Both the position numbers and the translations under genes were made by a program. From the NCBI RefSeq assembly GCF_900103585.1, contig NZ_FNHV01000009.1, forward strand, positions 360,317-424,316: a stretch of 64,000 bases of DNA. Reading direction: 5' to 3'. Source of the DNA: Streptomyces sp. cf386 (lineage in GTDB: Bacteria > Actinomycetota > Actinomycetes > Streptomycetales > Streptomycetaceae). Below are positions 8,197-16,877 of the stretch, piece by piece (position 1 is the stretch's first letter; each line of letters begins with the position of its first letter). The notes beneath the pieces are model-generated. The model was not told where the DNA came from and made no database searches. It saw only the letters and a program-made list of their open reading frames with translations.

Positions 8197-9891
8197 ATGG
8201 TTCCACCGGGTGGCACACCACACATCGCGGGCGGACGGGATCCGTCGGACAGTAAGACCATGCGTGCCTTCCGACGGGTCACCCGACGGGTCTTCAGGAG
8301 AACGCGGGGGAGACGAAGACCACGTGCCGTGCGAATGCCTTGGGCTGCGCGGATATGGGGGGTGACGGGGGCGGAGGGGTGTGCGCCGGGGGCGACCGGG
8401 GCGAGTGGTGGTGCGGCGGGGGTGGACGGGGCTGCGTGCTGGGTGAGCGGGAGGCGGGGGGAGGGAGCTGCGCGGCCATCGGGGGGTGAGGTCGAGGTTG
8501 AGGGGGTGTGGGGGGCCGCGATGAGGTCGGGCGCGGGGTGTCTGGGGGAGGCTGCGCTTGGGCAGGGCGTGGAGCAGGGTGAGGCTGCGTGTGGGGCGGG
8601 TGGGGTGCCAGACGGGCGTGGCGCGGGCGTGGAGCAGGGGGAGGAGACGGCGCTTGGGCGGGGCGCGGAGCAGGGTGAGGAGGCTGTGCGCGGGTCGGGC
8701 GCGGGGCGCGTAGAGGGGGCGGCGAGTGAGGAGGGGGCGGCGCGGGCGGCGAAGGGCTCGGAAGCGCTGCGGCCCTGGAGCGGGCAACCTCGAGCGCGGC
8801 TTCAACCCCCTGCCGATCAGCGTTTCCGAAAGCGGCCGCGGCCCTCCTCCGTCGGCGGGCATCGCAGAACCCGGCTGCAACCCGCCGCTCGGCACCCTCG
8901 TCCTGGGGCGCTGCCGTTGGCCGGCCGGCGCTTCCGATCGCGGCCTGAGACTCCCGTCGGCCAGCTCTTCCGGTCCCGGTTCCAGACTCCCGCCGGCCCT
9001 CGCTTTCGATCCGGGCCCGAGCCTCCCGTGGGCGGTCGCCTCCGAGCCTGGCCGCGGACCCTTACCGGCCACCGCCTCCGTTCACGCCTCCAGCCCTCCA
9101 CAGGCCGCCCCATCCCCGCCGCCCTCCTCGTGCTCCTCGGCTGTCTCCCCGGTCTCGCAGCCCTCCTCGCGTTGGTGCTGTGTGCGAGCGGGGTGGAGCG
9201 TACGGTCGCTGCGGGCGGGCAGGGGGCGGTCGTGGTGCGGCAGGCCGCCTCGCATCAGGCGCCCCGGCCGGACATCGTGCCGAGGACGGCCTGGCTGGAC
9301 GAGGACACCCGGCATGCGCAGCCGCCCCCGCGCTACGACGACGGCGTCGTCGCCGTCTTCGTCCATCACACCGACTCGCCCAACGGCTACGACTGCGCCG
9401 ACGCGCCCCGCATCATCCGCTACCTCTATGCCGGCCAGACCGGCTCCCGGCACTGGGACGACATCGGCTACAACTTCCTCGTCGACCGCTGCGGCACGAT
9501 CTACGAGGGCCGCGCGGGCGGCGTCGACCGTGCCGTCACCGGCGCCCACACCCAGGGCTTCAACCACCGCACCACCGGCATCGCCGCACTCGGCACCTTC
9601 ACGGCCGGTGTCGCCGTGCCGAAGGCGATGACCGAGGCGATCGCCGCGCTGGCCGCGTGGAAGCTGGGGCTGTCCGACACGGACCCGCGCGCGAAGGTCC
9701 GCCTGACCTCCAGCAACAGCCTCAGCCGCTACGCCTCCGGCAGCACCGCCACGCTCCCCGCCCTCGCCGGCCACGACGACGGCTACATGACCAGCTGCCC
9801 GGGCGCCGCCCTCACCGCCCGCCTCCCCGAGATCAGACAACTGGCGGCACATCTCCAGGGCAGAAACACGGTGGTGGCGCAACGGCCATGA
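8197..9891 (+). CDS. membrane-anchored peptidoglycan-recognition amidase with long repetitive N-terminus
   Basis: The C-terminal 190 residues form an N-acetylmuramoyl-L-alanine amidase/PGRP domain. Zinc-site histidines are readable in VAVFVHHTDS and in AGHDDGYMTSCPG, with YNFLVDRCGTIYEGRAGG between them. One transmembrane helix near residues 305-330 (AALLVLLGCLPGLAALLALV) should place the amidase outside the membrane. The first 300 residues are low-complexity: a Gly/Glu-rich block, then repeats of about 12 residues rich in Arg and Pro. The start is uncertain: ATG 8197 has AGGA at good spacing, ATG 8260 has no clear ribosome site, and GTG 8362 follows a G run and marks where third-position GC rises. 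It is divergent from the MarP-like protease gene. Confidence 0.75.
   Translation: MVPPGGTPHIAGGRDPSDSKTMRAFRRVTRRVFRRTRGRRRPRAVRMPWAARIWGVTGAEGCAPGATGASGGAAGVDGAACWVSGRRGEGAARPSGGEVEVEGVWGAAMRSGAGCLGEAALGQGVEQGEAACGAGGVPDGRGAGVEQGEETALGRGAEQGEEAVRGSGAGRVEGAASEEGAARAAKGSEALRPWSGQPRARLQPPADQRFRKRPRPSSVGGHRRTRLQPAARHPRPGALPLAGRRFRSRPETPVGQLFRSRFQTPAGPRFRSGPEPPVGGRLRAWPRTLTGHRLRSRLQPSTGRPIPAALLVLLGCLPGLAALLALVLCASGVERTVAAGGQGAVVVRQAASHQAPRPDIVPRTAWLDEDTRHAQPPPRYDDGVVAVFVHHTDSPNGYDCADAPRIIRYLYAGQTGSRHWDDIGYNFLVDRCGTIYEGRAGGVDRAVTGAHTQGFNHRTTGIAALGTFTAGVAVPKAMTEAIAALAAWKLGLSDTDPRAKVRLTSSNSLSRYASGSTATLPALAGHDDGYMTSCPGAALTARLPEIRQLAAHLQGRNTVVAQRP
8765..9105 (+). repeat. degenerate 36-bp (12-residue) tandem repeat inside the amidase gene
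   Basis: About eight imperfect units of 12 residues are visible between the Gly/Glu-rich block and the transmembrane helix, with a consensus close to G-x-R-F-R-S-R-x-x-T-P-V. The clearest are GQLFRSRFQTPA, GPRFRSGPEPPV, GGRLRAWPRTLT and GHRLRSRLQPST. The repeat is visible at DNA level as recurring CCGGTC/CGATC cores about 36 bases apart. It is predicted to lie on the cytoplasmic side of the membrane. Confidence 0.7.
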
Positions 9892-9904
9892 GCCCGGCCC
9901 CTCA

Positions 9905-11032
9905 TCACCTACGCCCGAGATAAACCCCCAACGCCCGCTGCAACACCTTCCCCTGGCTCCCCACCGGCAGCTCCCACTCCCCGAGGTACTCCACCGCCCG
10001 GCCACCCGTGCCCGTCTTGAAGCGGAGTCGGCCGAGCAGGCGGTCCTCGGTGAGGGAGGGGGTGATGGAGCGCAGGTCGTAGGTCTCGGTGCCCGCCGCT
10101 CGGGCGTCGAGCAGCATGCGCCACAACAGTGCGCTGCTGGGACGCAGTTGGCGTCCCCGGCGGCCGGACGCGGCGTACGAGTGCCAGGCGCGGGAGCCGA
10201 CGTTGATCATGAGGGCCGCGGAGAGCACCTCGCCGTCGTACTCGGCGAGATAGAGCCGCAGCCGGTCGTCGTCCTCGGCGTTCAGGGCCTGCCACATGCG
10301 TCCGAAGTAGTCCAGTGGGCGGGCCTTGAAGCCGTCGTGGGCGGCGGTCGCGGTGTACAGGCGGTGGAACTCGGGCAGGTCGGCGGCCGAGCCCCAGGAG
10401 ACCCGGACGCCCGACGCCTCGGCCGTCCGCAGGGACTGCTCCCAGTGCGGGGCGAGGGCGCCGCGCAGATCGTCCACCGAGCGCCCCGCCAACGGGATCT
10501 CACAGCCGTACCGCGGCTGGCCGAGGCCGAAACCGCTCCCGTCGTCCTCCGCGCACCGCCGCCACCCGAGCCGGCGCAGCCGTTCCGCGACGTCGAGCGC
10601 GTAGCCGTCGATGCCGGCCGTCGGCAGATCGTGGAGGTGGCGTACGTCGGGGTCGGCGATGCCCGCGGCCACGGTGTCGGCGTCCCAGTGCCGTACGACG
10701 AGGGGCGGCCCGATCCGGACCGCGAACGCGCCGATCCGCTTCAGGTGGGCGACGAGCGGGTCCAGCCACCGCTCCAGACGCGGAGCGCGCCAGTCGATCG
10801 CGGGTCCGTCGGGGAGGTAGGCGAGATAGCGCCGGGTCCCGGGGAGCGGCCGGTACAGCACCAGCGCCGTCGCGATCATCTCCTCGCCGTCGAACCAGCC
10901 GACGCTCTCCGGCAGCCAGCCGGGCTTCACGTCGCCCCACTCGGGGATCTGGAGATGGCTCGCGTCGGGATTCCGCCGCAGATCGGCGAGGTGTTCCGCG
11001 CGCGGTATCTCCCGCACGAACAGGCTGGTCAT
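9905..11032 (-). CDS. FemX/FemAB-like aminoacyltransferase (lipid II interpeptide-bridge type)
   Basis: A 375-residue protein of the FemAB/GNAT-like superfamily, enzymes that use aminoacyl-tRNA to add bridge residues to peptidoglycan precursors. Features include the N-terminal HLQIPEWGDVKPGWLPESVGW block, a duplicated GNAT-like fold, and the C-terminal PSSALLWRMLLDARAAGTETYDLRSI typical of FemX. Streptomyces peptidoglycan carries a single-glycine bridge, so FemX activity is a reasonable inference. I chose ATG 11032 (MTSLFVREIP), which has AGGAG about 11 bases upstream; the frame opens at 11062. The gene faces the peptidoglycan amidase gene tail to tail, with 13 bases between them. Confidence 0.85.
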   Translation of the reverse strand: MTSLFVREIPRAEHLADLRRNPDASHLQIPEWGDVKPGWLPESVGWFDGEEMIATALVLYRPLPGTRRYLAYLPDGPAIDWRAPRLERWLDPLVAHLKRIGAFAVRIGPPLVVRHWDADTVAAGIADPDVRHLHDLPTAGIDGYALDVAERLRRLGWRRCAEDDGSGFGLGQPRYGCEIPLAGRSVDDLRGALAPHWEQSLRTAEASGVRVSWGSAADLPEFHRLYTATAAHDGFKARPLDYFGRMWQALNAEDDDRLRLYLAEYDGEVLSAALMINVGSRAWHSYAASGRRGRQLRPSSALLWRMLLDARAAGTETYDLRSITPSLTEDRLLGRLRFKTGTGGRAVEYLGEWELPVGSQGKVLQRALGVYLGRR

Positions 11033-11236
11033 GGGCAGGGTGCTCCTGGTCGGGGCGGCCACCGTAATCCGGGGATCACCGGATCGGTCAAGAGTTCACG
11101 GGTGAACGGAGGCCGACGGACACCAGAACTCCGCGCGTGCGCGCCCGCCCTCACAGGTTTCTCGTAGCCGACTCAAGGATCGCGCCGAGGCGGCCTTCCT
11201 ATCGTCATGCACACGCACTGACCGGAGGTGGGGATC

Positions 11237-11458
11237 ATGAGCAGCAGTGGTGACAACAACAGCGGCAGGGGCACCAGCAGCGCGCGCGTCTGGACGGTGG
11301 TCTGCGCGGTCGCGACCGTCGTCCTGGGCCCGGCCGCCGTCACGGCGTCCGCGCTCGACCAGGCCAACCAGGCGCCGATGTACCACGCGGTGAAGGCCGA
11401 GCAGACCCAGGCGTACATCCCGTCGGAATCGACCCGCAGGCGTGCCGCCGTGGCCTGA
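11237..11458 (+). CDS. small hypothetical protein with one hydrophobic segment
   Basis: A 73-residue ORF whose ATG 11237 has a strong GGAGG ribosome site 8 bases upstream (GTG 11228 overlaps that site and is unlikely to be the start). The first 17 residues are Ser/Gly/Asn-rich. A hydrophobic stretch follows (VWTVVCAVATVVLGPAAVTA) and could be a transmembrane anchor or signal peptide. The rest (about 35 residues) is hydrophilic. I recognise no family. The opposite strand is also open here but lacks a comparable ribosome site. Confidence 0.55.
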   Translation: MSSSGDNNSGRGTSSARVWTVVCAVATVVLGPAAVTASALDQANQAPMYHAVKAEQTQAYIPSESTRRRAAVA

Positions 11459-11482
11459 GGAGCAGCCCTTCAGGTCGGGGAG

Positions 11483-12001
11483 TCAGTCCTTGAACCGCTC
11501 CCACAGCCTGGGCAACCGCTCCGCCAGCGCCCGCTCGTTCTCGAAGTCGACCGGCGTGCCCACCGGTTCCGGGGGCGCGGGCTCGATGCCGAGGTCGGGG
11601 GCGACGGTGCCGGTGAGCTGTTCGTAGGCCTCGTCGGCCGCGTAGCCGAGTTCCTCGGCGTCGCCGTCGAACTCCTCGTCGAAGTCGTCCAGCAGGTCGG
11701 CCAGCGAGTCGGGGTCGTGCACAGCGCCCTCGTACACCTCGCGGCCCTGGCCGATCAGCCAGCACCGGAAGAAGTCGAACGCGTCGTCACTGGCCCCGTC
11801 CAGCAGGACCCAGGCGGCGGCCCAGAGGTCCCAGGTGTACGCGCGGTTGTAGCGGGCCTCGAAGTGACGGGCGAAGTCCAGGATCATCTCCGGGTCCAGC
11901 GCCAGGAGCCGGTCCACCAGCAGGTCGGCCTGCTCCTCGGGGTCGCCCTCGGCGGCCTCCCTGGTTCCGTCGATCAGCTCCCAGAACTCCGTCTCGTCCA
12001 T
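11483..12001 (-). CDS. DUF4240 domain-containing protein
   Basis: A 172-residue acidic protein. Its N-terminus (MDETEFWELIDGTREAA) and the central WDLWAAAWVLLDGASDDAFDFFRCWLIGQGR match the DUF4240 family as I know it, which is widespread in Streptomyces and of unknown function. The C-terminal third is Asp/Glu-rich and ends in RLPRLWERFKD. Two adjacent ATGs (12004, 12001) are possible; I chose the second. It is convergent with the small ORF at 11.2-11.5 kb and upstream of nothing obviously related. Confidence 0.85.
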   Translation of the reverse strand: MDETEFWELIDGTREAAEGDPEEQADLLVDRLLALDPEMILDFARHFEARYNRAYTWDLWAAAWVLLDGASDDAFDFFRCWLIGQGREVYEGAVHDPDSLADLLDDFDEEFDGDAEELGYAADEAYEQLTGTVAPDLGIEPAPPEPVGTPVDFENERALAERLPRLWERFKD

Positions 12002-12167
12002 CACGGGTCCAGCATCGGCCCTGGGCGGGTGGGGCGCACGTGGAGTGGGGCGGATTGTTATACCGGATTGTCATGGCCGCACGGATACCGGATGGGCATG
12101 GCCGCACGGCCCGTGTGCGGCCCCGCATGGCGGGCATACGGCTCGGCCCACGCCGTATGCCTGCGCG

Positions 12168-13142
12168 TCACGTGCGATACAGCTCGGCCAGCCGTATCGC
12201 ATCGCTCGCGAAACGCGCCCTCAGCGCCTCCGGCGCCAGCACCTCGACCTCGGGCCCGAGCATCGCCAGCTGGGAGTGGGCGACCTCCTCCGACTCCACC
12301 GGCAGGGTCAGCGTCACCCACCCGTCCCCGTCCGGCGCACCGGCCGCCTCCAGCGCCTCCCGCGCGGACTGCGGATCGAGGGCGTACGGCAATCTGCGCG
12401 CACCGCCCGGCGACACCCGCACCACGACCTCGCCCCGCAGGATGGACCGCGCGAACTGCTCCGCCCGCTCGTCCCAGAAACCCGGCAGATCGAACTCCTC
12501 GTCCCGCTCGAACCGCTCGTCACCGGCGTCCACGGCGGTGAACCGGTCGATCCGGTACACCCGGTACGAGCCGTGCCCGGCCACGCGGGCGCACACGTAC
12601 CAGACCCCCGCCTTCAGCACGAGCCCGTACGGCTCCAGCTCCCGCTGGACCTCGCCCTCCCCGCGCCGGTACCGGGCCACGATCCGCCGGTCGTCCCACA
12701 CCGCTTCCGCGACGGTCGGCAGCAGCTCGGGGGTCTTCGGTTCCTTGAACCAGTTCGGGGCGTCCAGATGGAACCGCTGGGCGGCCGTACGGGACGCGTC
12801 GCGCAGGGAGGGCATGAGGGCCGCCGACACCTTCAGCCGGGCGGCGGAGGCGGCGTCCTCCAGCCCCATCTCCCGCAGCGCACCCGGAACACCGCTGAGG
12901 AACAACGCCTCGGCCTCACTCCGCCCGAGCCCCGTGAGTCTGGTCCGATACCCCCCGATGAGCCGGTACCCGCCGGCCCGCCCCCGATCCGCGTACACCG
13001 GCACCCCGGCCTCCGACAGCGCCTGCGCGTCCCGCGTCACCGTCCGCTCGGACACCTCCAGCTCGCGCGCGAGTTCGGCGGCGGTCATGGAGGGCTGGGA
13101 CTGGAGCAACAGCACCATCTTGATCAGCCGGGCAGCACGCAT
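12168..13142 (-). CDS. YafY/DeoR-type HTH and WYL-domain transcriptional regulator
   Basis: A 324-residue regulator. The N-terminal winged helix (MRAARLIKMVLLLQSQPSMTAA, then LARELEVSERTVTRDAQAL) is the HTH_11 type. A WYL sensor domain lies at about residues 145-220, with the signature read here as VWYVCARVAGHGSYRVYRIDR. WYL domains bind nucleic acid or small ligands and often control DNA-damage or defence genes. No target is evident nearby; the gene is followed by non-coding DNA and then the DUF4240 gene. It lies 101 bases downstream of the aceE terminator hairpin region on the same strand. Confidence 0.88.
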   Translation of the reverse strand: MRAARLIKMVLLLQSQPSMTAAELARELEVSERTVTRDAQALSEAGVPVYADRGRAGGYRLIGGYRTRLTGLGRSEAEALFLSGVPGALREMGLEDAASAARLKVSAALMPSLRDASRTAAQRFHLDAPNWFKEPKTPELLPTVAEAVWDDRRIVARYRRGEGEVQRELEPYGLVLKAGVWYVCARVAGHGSYRVYRIDRFTAVDAGDERFERDEEFDLPGFWDERAEQFARSILRGEVVVRVSPGGARRLPYALDPQSAREALEAAGAPDGDGWVTLTLPVESEEVAHSQLAMLGPEVEVLAPEALRARFASDAIRLAELYRT

Positions 13143-13187
13143 ACGGCCATCATGCCGGGGCCCACTGACAACGCCATCGACAACGAT

Positions 13188-13217
13188 GAAGGGGTACGGC
13201 GGTCGCCGTACCCCTTC
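13188..13217 (-). terminator. aceE terminator hairpin
   Basis: A perfect 14-bp inverted repeat (GAAGGGGTACGGCG with CGCCGTACCCCTTC), whose effective loop is the innermost few bases. It lies 27 bases beyond the aceE stop codon and separates aceE from the WYL regulator gene on the same strand. Confidence 0.8.
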
Positions 13218-13243
13218 ACCGAGCGTTCACCGAGCGTCGGCTG

Positions 13244-15946
13244 TTACAGCCCGTACTTCTCCCGGGCTTCCTTCACCGCCGTCGCCTTGACCTCGCCCCG
13301 CCTCGCGAGCTGGGCCAGGGCCGCGACGACGATCGACTCGGCGTCGACCCCGAAGTGGCGGCGGGCCGCCTCGCGGGTGTCGGAGAGGCCGAAGCCGTCG
13401 GCGCCGAGGGAGGAGTAGTCCTGCTCGACCCACTGCGCGATCTGGTCGGGAACCTGGCGCATGTAGTCGGAGACCGCCAGCACCGGGCCCTCGGCACCCT
13501 GGAGCGCCTGACGGACGTACGGCACCCGCTCCTCGCCCCGCAGCAGCGCGGCGTCCGCCTCCAGGGCGTCCCGGCGCAGCTCCGTCCAGGACGTCGCCGA
13601 CCAGACGTCGGCCGCCACGCCCCACTCCTCGGCGAGCAGCTTCTGCGCCTGAAGAGCCCAGTGGATCGCCGTGCCGGAGCTCAGCAGCTGGATGCGCGGG
13701 GCGTTCGCCGCCGGGGACAGGTCCGCCGACTCCGCCGTGTTGAAGCGGTACAGGCCCTTGACGATGCCCTCGTCGATACCGAGGCCGGCCGGCTTCGCGG
13801 GCTGCGGCATCGGCTCGTTGTAGACGGTGAGGTAGTAGAAGACGTTCGGGTCCTCACCCGGCGCCGCCTCGCCGTACATACGGCGCAGGCCGTCGCGCAC
13901 GATCGTCGCGACCTCGTAGGCGAACGCCGGGTCGTACGTCAGCGCCGCCGGGTTCGTCGCCGCGATCACCGGCGAGTGACCGTCCGCGTGCTGCAGGCCC
14001 TCGCCCGTCAGCGTCGTACGGCCGGCCGTCGCGCCCACGAGGAAGCCGCGGCCGAGCTGGTCGCCGAGCTGCCACATCTGGTCGGCCGTGCGCTGCCAGC
14101 CGAACATCGAGTAGAAGATGTAGAACGGGATCATCGCTTCGCCGTGCGTGGAGTACGCGGTGGACGCGGCGATGAAGTCGGCCATCGAACCGGCCTCGGT
14201 GATCCCCTCGTTGAGGATCTGGCCGTTCTTGGCCTCCTTGTAGTACATGAGCTGGTCGCGGTCGACGGGCTCGTACGTCTGGCCCTTGGGGGAGTAGATC
14301 CCGAGGGACGGGAACAGCGACTCCATACCGAAGGTGCGCGCCTCGTCCGGCACGATCGGCACCCAGCGCTTGCCCGTCTCCTTGTCGCGGACCAGGTCCT
14401 TGATGAGGCGGACGAAGGCCATGGTGGTGGCCACGTTCTGCGTGCCGGAGCCCTTGTCGAAGGAGGCGAAGGCCTTCTCGGCGGGGGCGGGCAGCGGGGC
14501 GAGCGCGTGCGTACGGCGGGCCGGGGCCGGGCCGCCGAGGGCCGCGCGGCGCTCCTGGAGGTAGCGGACCTCGGGGGAGTCGGCGCCGGGGTGGCCGTAG
14601 GGGACGACCCCGTCGACGAACTGGCTGTCCGAGATCGGCAGCTCCAGCAGGTCGCGCATGTTCTTGAACTCGTCCACCGAGAGCTTCTTCATCTGGTGGT
14701 TGGCGTTCTTGGACGCGAAGCCCTCGCCGAGCGTGAAGCCCTTGACCGTCTGGGCCAGGATGACCGTCGGAGCGCCCTTGAACTCCAGGGCCGCCTTGTA
14801 GGCCGCGAACACCTTGCGGGCCTCGTGGCCACCGCGCGACAGGTGGAAGCACTCCAGGATCTTGTCGTCGCTCAGCAGCTTCGCCATCTCGACGAGCGCC
14901 GGGTCCTTGCCGAAGAAGTCCTGGCGGATGTAGGCGGCGTCGCGGGTCTGGTACGTCTGCACCTGCGCGTCGGGTACCTCGCGCAGGCGGCGTACGAGCG
15001 CGCCGGTGGTGTCGAGCTGGAACAGCTCGTCCCAGGCCGTACCCCACAGCGTCTTGACGACGTTCCAGCCGGCGCCGCGGAACTGGGCCTCCAGCTCCTG
15101 CACGATCTTGAAGTTGGCGCGGACCGGGCCGTCGAGGCGCTGCAGGTTGCAGTTGATGACGAAGGTCAGGTTGTCCAGGCCCTCGCGGGAGGCCAGGGCG
15201 AGGGCCGCCGTGGACTCCGGCTCGTCCATCTCGCCGTCGCCGAGGAAGGCCCACACGTGGGACGCGGAGACGTCCTTGATGCCGCGGTTGGTGAGATAGC
15301 GGTTGAAGCGGGCCTGGTAGATGGCCGACAGCGGGCCGAGGCCCATCGACACCGTCGGGAACTCCCACAGCCAGGGCAGACGGCGCGGGTGCGGGTACGA
15401 CGGGAGGCCGTTGCCGCCGGATTCCTGGCGGAAGTTGTCGAGGTGCTGCTCGTTCAGCCGGCCGTCGAGGAAGGCGCGGGCGTAGATGCCGGGGGAGGCG
15501 TGGCCCTGGATGTAGAGCTGGTCGCCGGAGCCGTCCCGCTCCTTGCCCTGGAAGAAGTGGTTGAAGCCGGTCTCGTAGAGCCAGGCCGCGGAGGCGAAGG
15601 TGGCGATGTGGCCGCCGACGCCGTATTTGCTGCCCCGGCTCACCATCGCGGCCGCGTTCCAGCGGTTCCACGCGGTGATACGGGCTTCCATCGCCTCGTC
15701 ACCGGGCACGGACGGCTCGGCGGCGGTCGGGATGGTGTTGACGTAGTCGGTCTCGAGGAGCTTGGGCAGCGCGATGCCGGTGCCCTCGGCTCGCTCCAGC
15801 GTGCGTCGCATCAGGTATGCGGCGCGGTGCGGACCGGCCGCCTTGGCGACCGCGTCCAGTGAGGCCTGCCATTCGGCGGTCTCCTCCGGATCCCGGTCGG
15901 GGAGCTGGTCGAGCGCGCTCGGCTGGATGGCGTTGGGGTCGGTCAT
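13244..15946 (-). CDS. aceE: pyruvate dehydrogenase E1 component, homodimeric type
   Basis: Thiamine-diphosphate enzyme that decarboxylates pyruvate and reductively acetylates the lipoyl groups of E2. At 900 residues it is the single-chain AceE form typical of actinobacteria and gamma-proteobacteria. The ThDP motif is clear in the first half: GDGEMDEPESTAALALAS ending in NCNLQ. I chose ATG 15946 (MTDPNAIQPSALDQL), preceded by a GAAGGCGG site; the open frame runs 37 codons further. The E2 and E3 genes are near but in a separate unit (17.1-20.4 kb), with a GntR-type regulator gene between. A pair of identical-spacing palindromes upstream may control it. Confidence 0.96.
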   Translation of the reverse strand: MTDPNAIQPSALDQLPDRDPEETAEWQASLDAVAKAAGPHRAAYLMRRTLERAEGTGIALPKLLETDYVNTIPTAAEPSVPGDEAMEARITAWNRWNAAAMVSRGSKYGVGGHIATFASAAWLYETGFNHFFQGKERDGSGDQLYIQGHASPGIYARAFLDGRLNEQHLDNFRQESGGNGLPSYPHPRRLPWLWEFPTVSMGLGPLSAIYQARFNRYLTNRGIKDVSASHVWAFLGDGEMDEPESTAALALASREGLDNLTFVINCNLQRLDGPVRANFKIVQELEAQFRGAGWNVVKTLWGTAWDELFQLDTTGALVRRLREVPDAQVQTYQTRDAAYIRQDFFGKDPALVEMAKLLSDDKILECFHLSRGGHEARKVFAAYKAALEFKGAPTVILAQTVKGFTLGEGFASKNANHQMKKLSVDEFKNMRDLLELPISDSQFVDGVVPYGHPGADSPEVRYLQERRAALGGPAPARRTHALAPLPAPAEKAFASFDKGSGTQNVATTMAFVRLIKDLVRDKETGKRWVPIVPDEARTFGMESLFPSLGIYSPKGQTYEPVDRDQLMYYKEAKNGQILNEGITEAGSMADFIAASTAYSTHGEAMIPFYIFYSMFGWQRTADQMWQLGDQLGRGFLVGATAGRTTLTGEGLQHADGHSPVIAATNPAALTYDPAFAYEVATIVRDGLRRMYGEAAPGEDPNVFYYLTVYNEPMPQPAKPAGLGIDEGIVKGLYRFNTAESADLSPAANAPRIQLLSSGTAIHWALQAQKLLAEEWGVAADVWSATSWTELRRDALEADAALLRGEERVPYVRQALQGAEGPVLAVSDYMRQVPDQIAQWVEQDYSSLGADGFGLSDTREAARRHFGVDAESIVVAALAQLARRGEVKATAVKEAREKYGL

Positions 15947-16121
15947 GTCGCCGCCTTCCTCAGTCGAAGGGGGTTCCCTCATCGGTAAGGGTTCGGGGGT
16001 GCCCTTGGTCTTTGGCAGGACAGGGCGGAGACCTCGGTGGAGGTCCGTCGGCGACAATAACTCGCTGATCGATGATCGATCAAAGGGTTGAGGACGAAAA
16101 CCTCTTGATCACGAGAAAGTA

Positions 16122-16156
16122 GGCACGCGGTGCCTTTCGGGCAGGCACCGGGTGCC
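16122..16156. promoter_or_regulatory. two GGCAC-N3-GTGCC palindromes upstream of aceE
   Basis: Two copies of the same dyad, GGCAC-GCG-GTGCC (16122-16134) and GGCAC-CGG-GTGCC (16144-16156), lie 22 bases apart centre to centre, two helical turns. They are 176-210 bases upstream of the aceE start and downstream of the GntR gene. The spacing fits cooperative binding by two dimers. A further near-palindrome built from GATCGAT lies at about 16065-16081. The binding protein is unknown; the neighbouring GntR/FCD regulator is the first candidate, though its family usually prefers a different half-site. Confidence 0.55.
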
Positions 16157-16228
16157 GCGTTTTCGAGCGGTTTTCGCAGGTGGGGATACGTATGAGCGGG
16201 GTGGCGCTCAGGGCGTGCGCGGTCGCGC

Positions 16229-16858
16229 TCAGGGCTCGTGCCGGGGGGCGCAGCCGAGCACGTGGGCCTTGACGATCTCGGCGATCCGCGGGTCCCGGCG
16301 CTGGAACGCGGCCACCAGCTCCTGGTGCTCCTCGGCGTACGACTGCTGCACGGTCCCCAGCCAACGGATGGACAGGGCCGTGAACACCTCGATGCCCAGG
16401 CCCTCCCAGGTGTGCAGCAGCACGGAGTTGCCCGCCGCGCGGACCATCTCGCGGTGGAAGGCGACCGTGTGCCGTACCTGGGCCGTGCCGTCGGACGAGC
16501 GGTCGGCCTCGTACAGGGCCGCGACGTGGGGCTCCAGGGCCGAGCAGTCCTCCGCGAGGCGGTCGGCCGCGAGTTCCGCCGCGATGGCCTCCAGGCCGGC
16601 TCGGACCGGGTAGCTCTCCTCCAGGTCGGCGGCCGTCAGACTCCGTACCCGTACGCCCTTGTTGGGCGCCGACTCGATCAGCCGCAGCGACTCAAGCTCG
16701 CGCAGGGCCTCGCGTACGGGGGTCTGGCTGACCTCCAGCTCCGTCGCGATCCGCCGCTCTACGATTCGCTCGCCCGGCTGCCAGCGACCGCTGATGATCC
16801 CCTCCAGGATGTGCTCGCGGATCTGTTCGCGCAGCGAGTGGATGACGGGGGCGGTCAT
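16229..16858 (-). CDS. GntR family regulator, FadR subfamily with FCD domain
   Basis: A 209-residue regulator. Residues 5-70 form the GntR winged helix (SLREQIREHILEGIISGRWQPG, ELEVSQTPVREALRELES, shown in parts). The rest is an all-helical FCD ligand domain with metal-binding histidines readable in FHREMVRAAGN, EEHQELVAAF and IVKAHVLG. FCD regulators usually sense small organic acids, and PdhR controls pyruvate dehydrogenase in E. coli. Position directly upstream of aceE on the same strand suggests local control of pyruvate metabolism. Downstream of it lie 282 bases to the aceE start, with the paired palindromes. Confidence 0.9.
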   Translation of the reverse strand: MTAPVIHSLREQIREHILEGIISGRWQPGERIVERRIATELEVSQTPVREALRELESLRLIESAPNKGVRVRSLTAADLEESYPVRAGLEAIAAELAADRLAEDCSALEPHVAALYEADRSSDGTAQVRHTVAFHREMVRAAGNSVLLHTWEGLGIEVFTALSIRWLGTVQQSYAEEHQELVAAFQRRDPRIAEIVKAHVLGCAPRHEP

Positions 16859-16877
16859 GAGGGCTCCTTAGGGCGCG

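Noticed and set aside
6280..9072. Very long minus-strand open frame (930 codons) over the amidase, protease and acetyltransferase genes
   Set aside because: It is antisense to three recognisable genes, is Arg/Pro-rich low complexity, and has no domain. High-GC DNA leaves such shadow frames open.
11173..11418. Minus-strand small membrane ORF opposite the 11.2-kb gene
   Set aside because: The plus-strand ORF has a strong GGAGG site; this one has none.
13355..15862. 835-codon plus-strand frame opposite aceE
   Set aside because: Shadow of a certain gene, with no recognisable motif.
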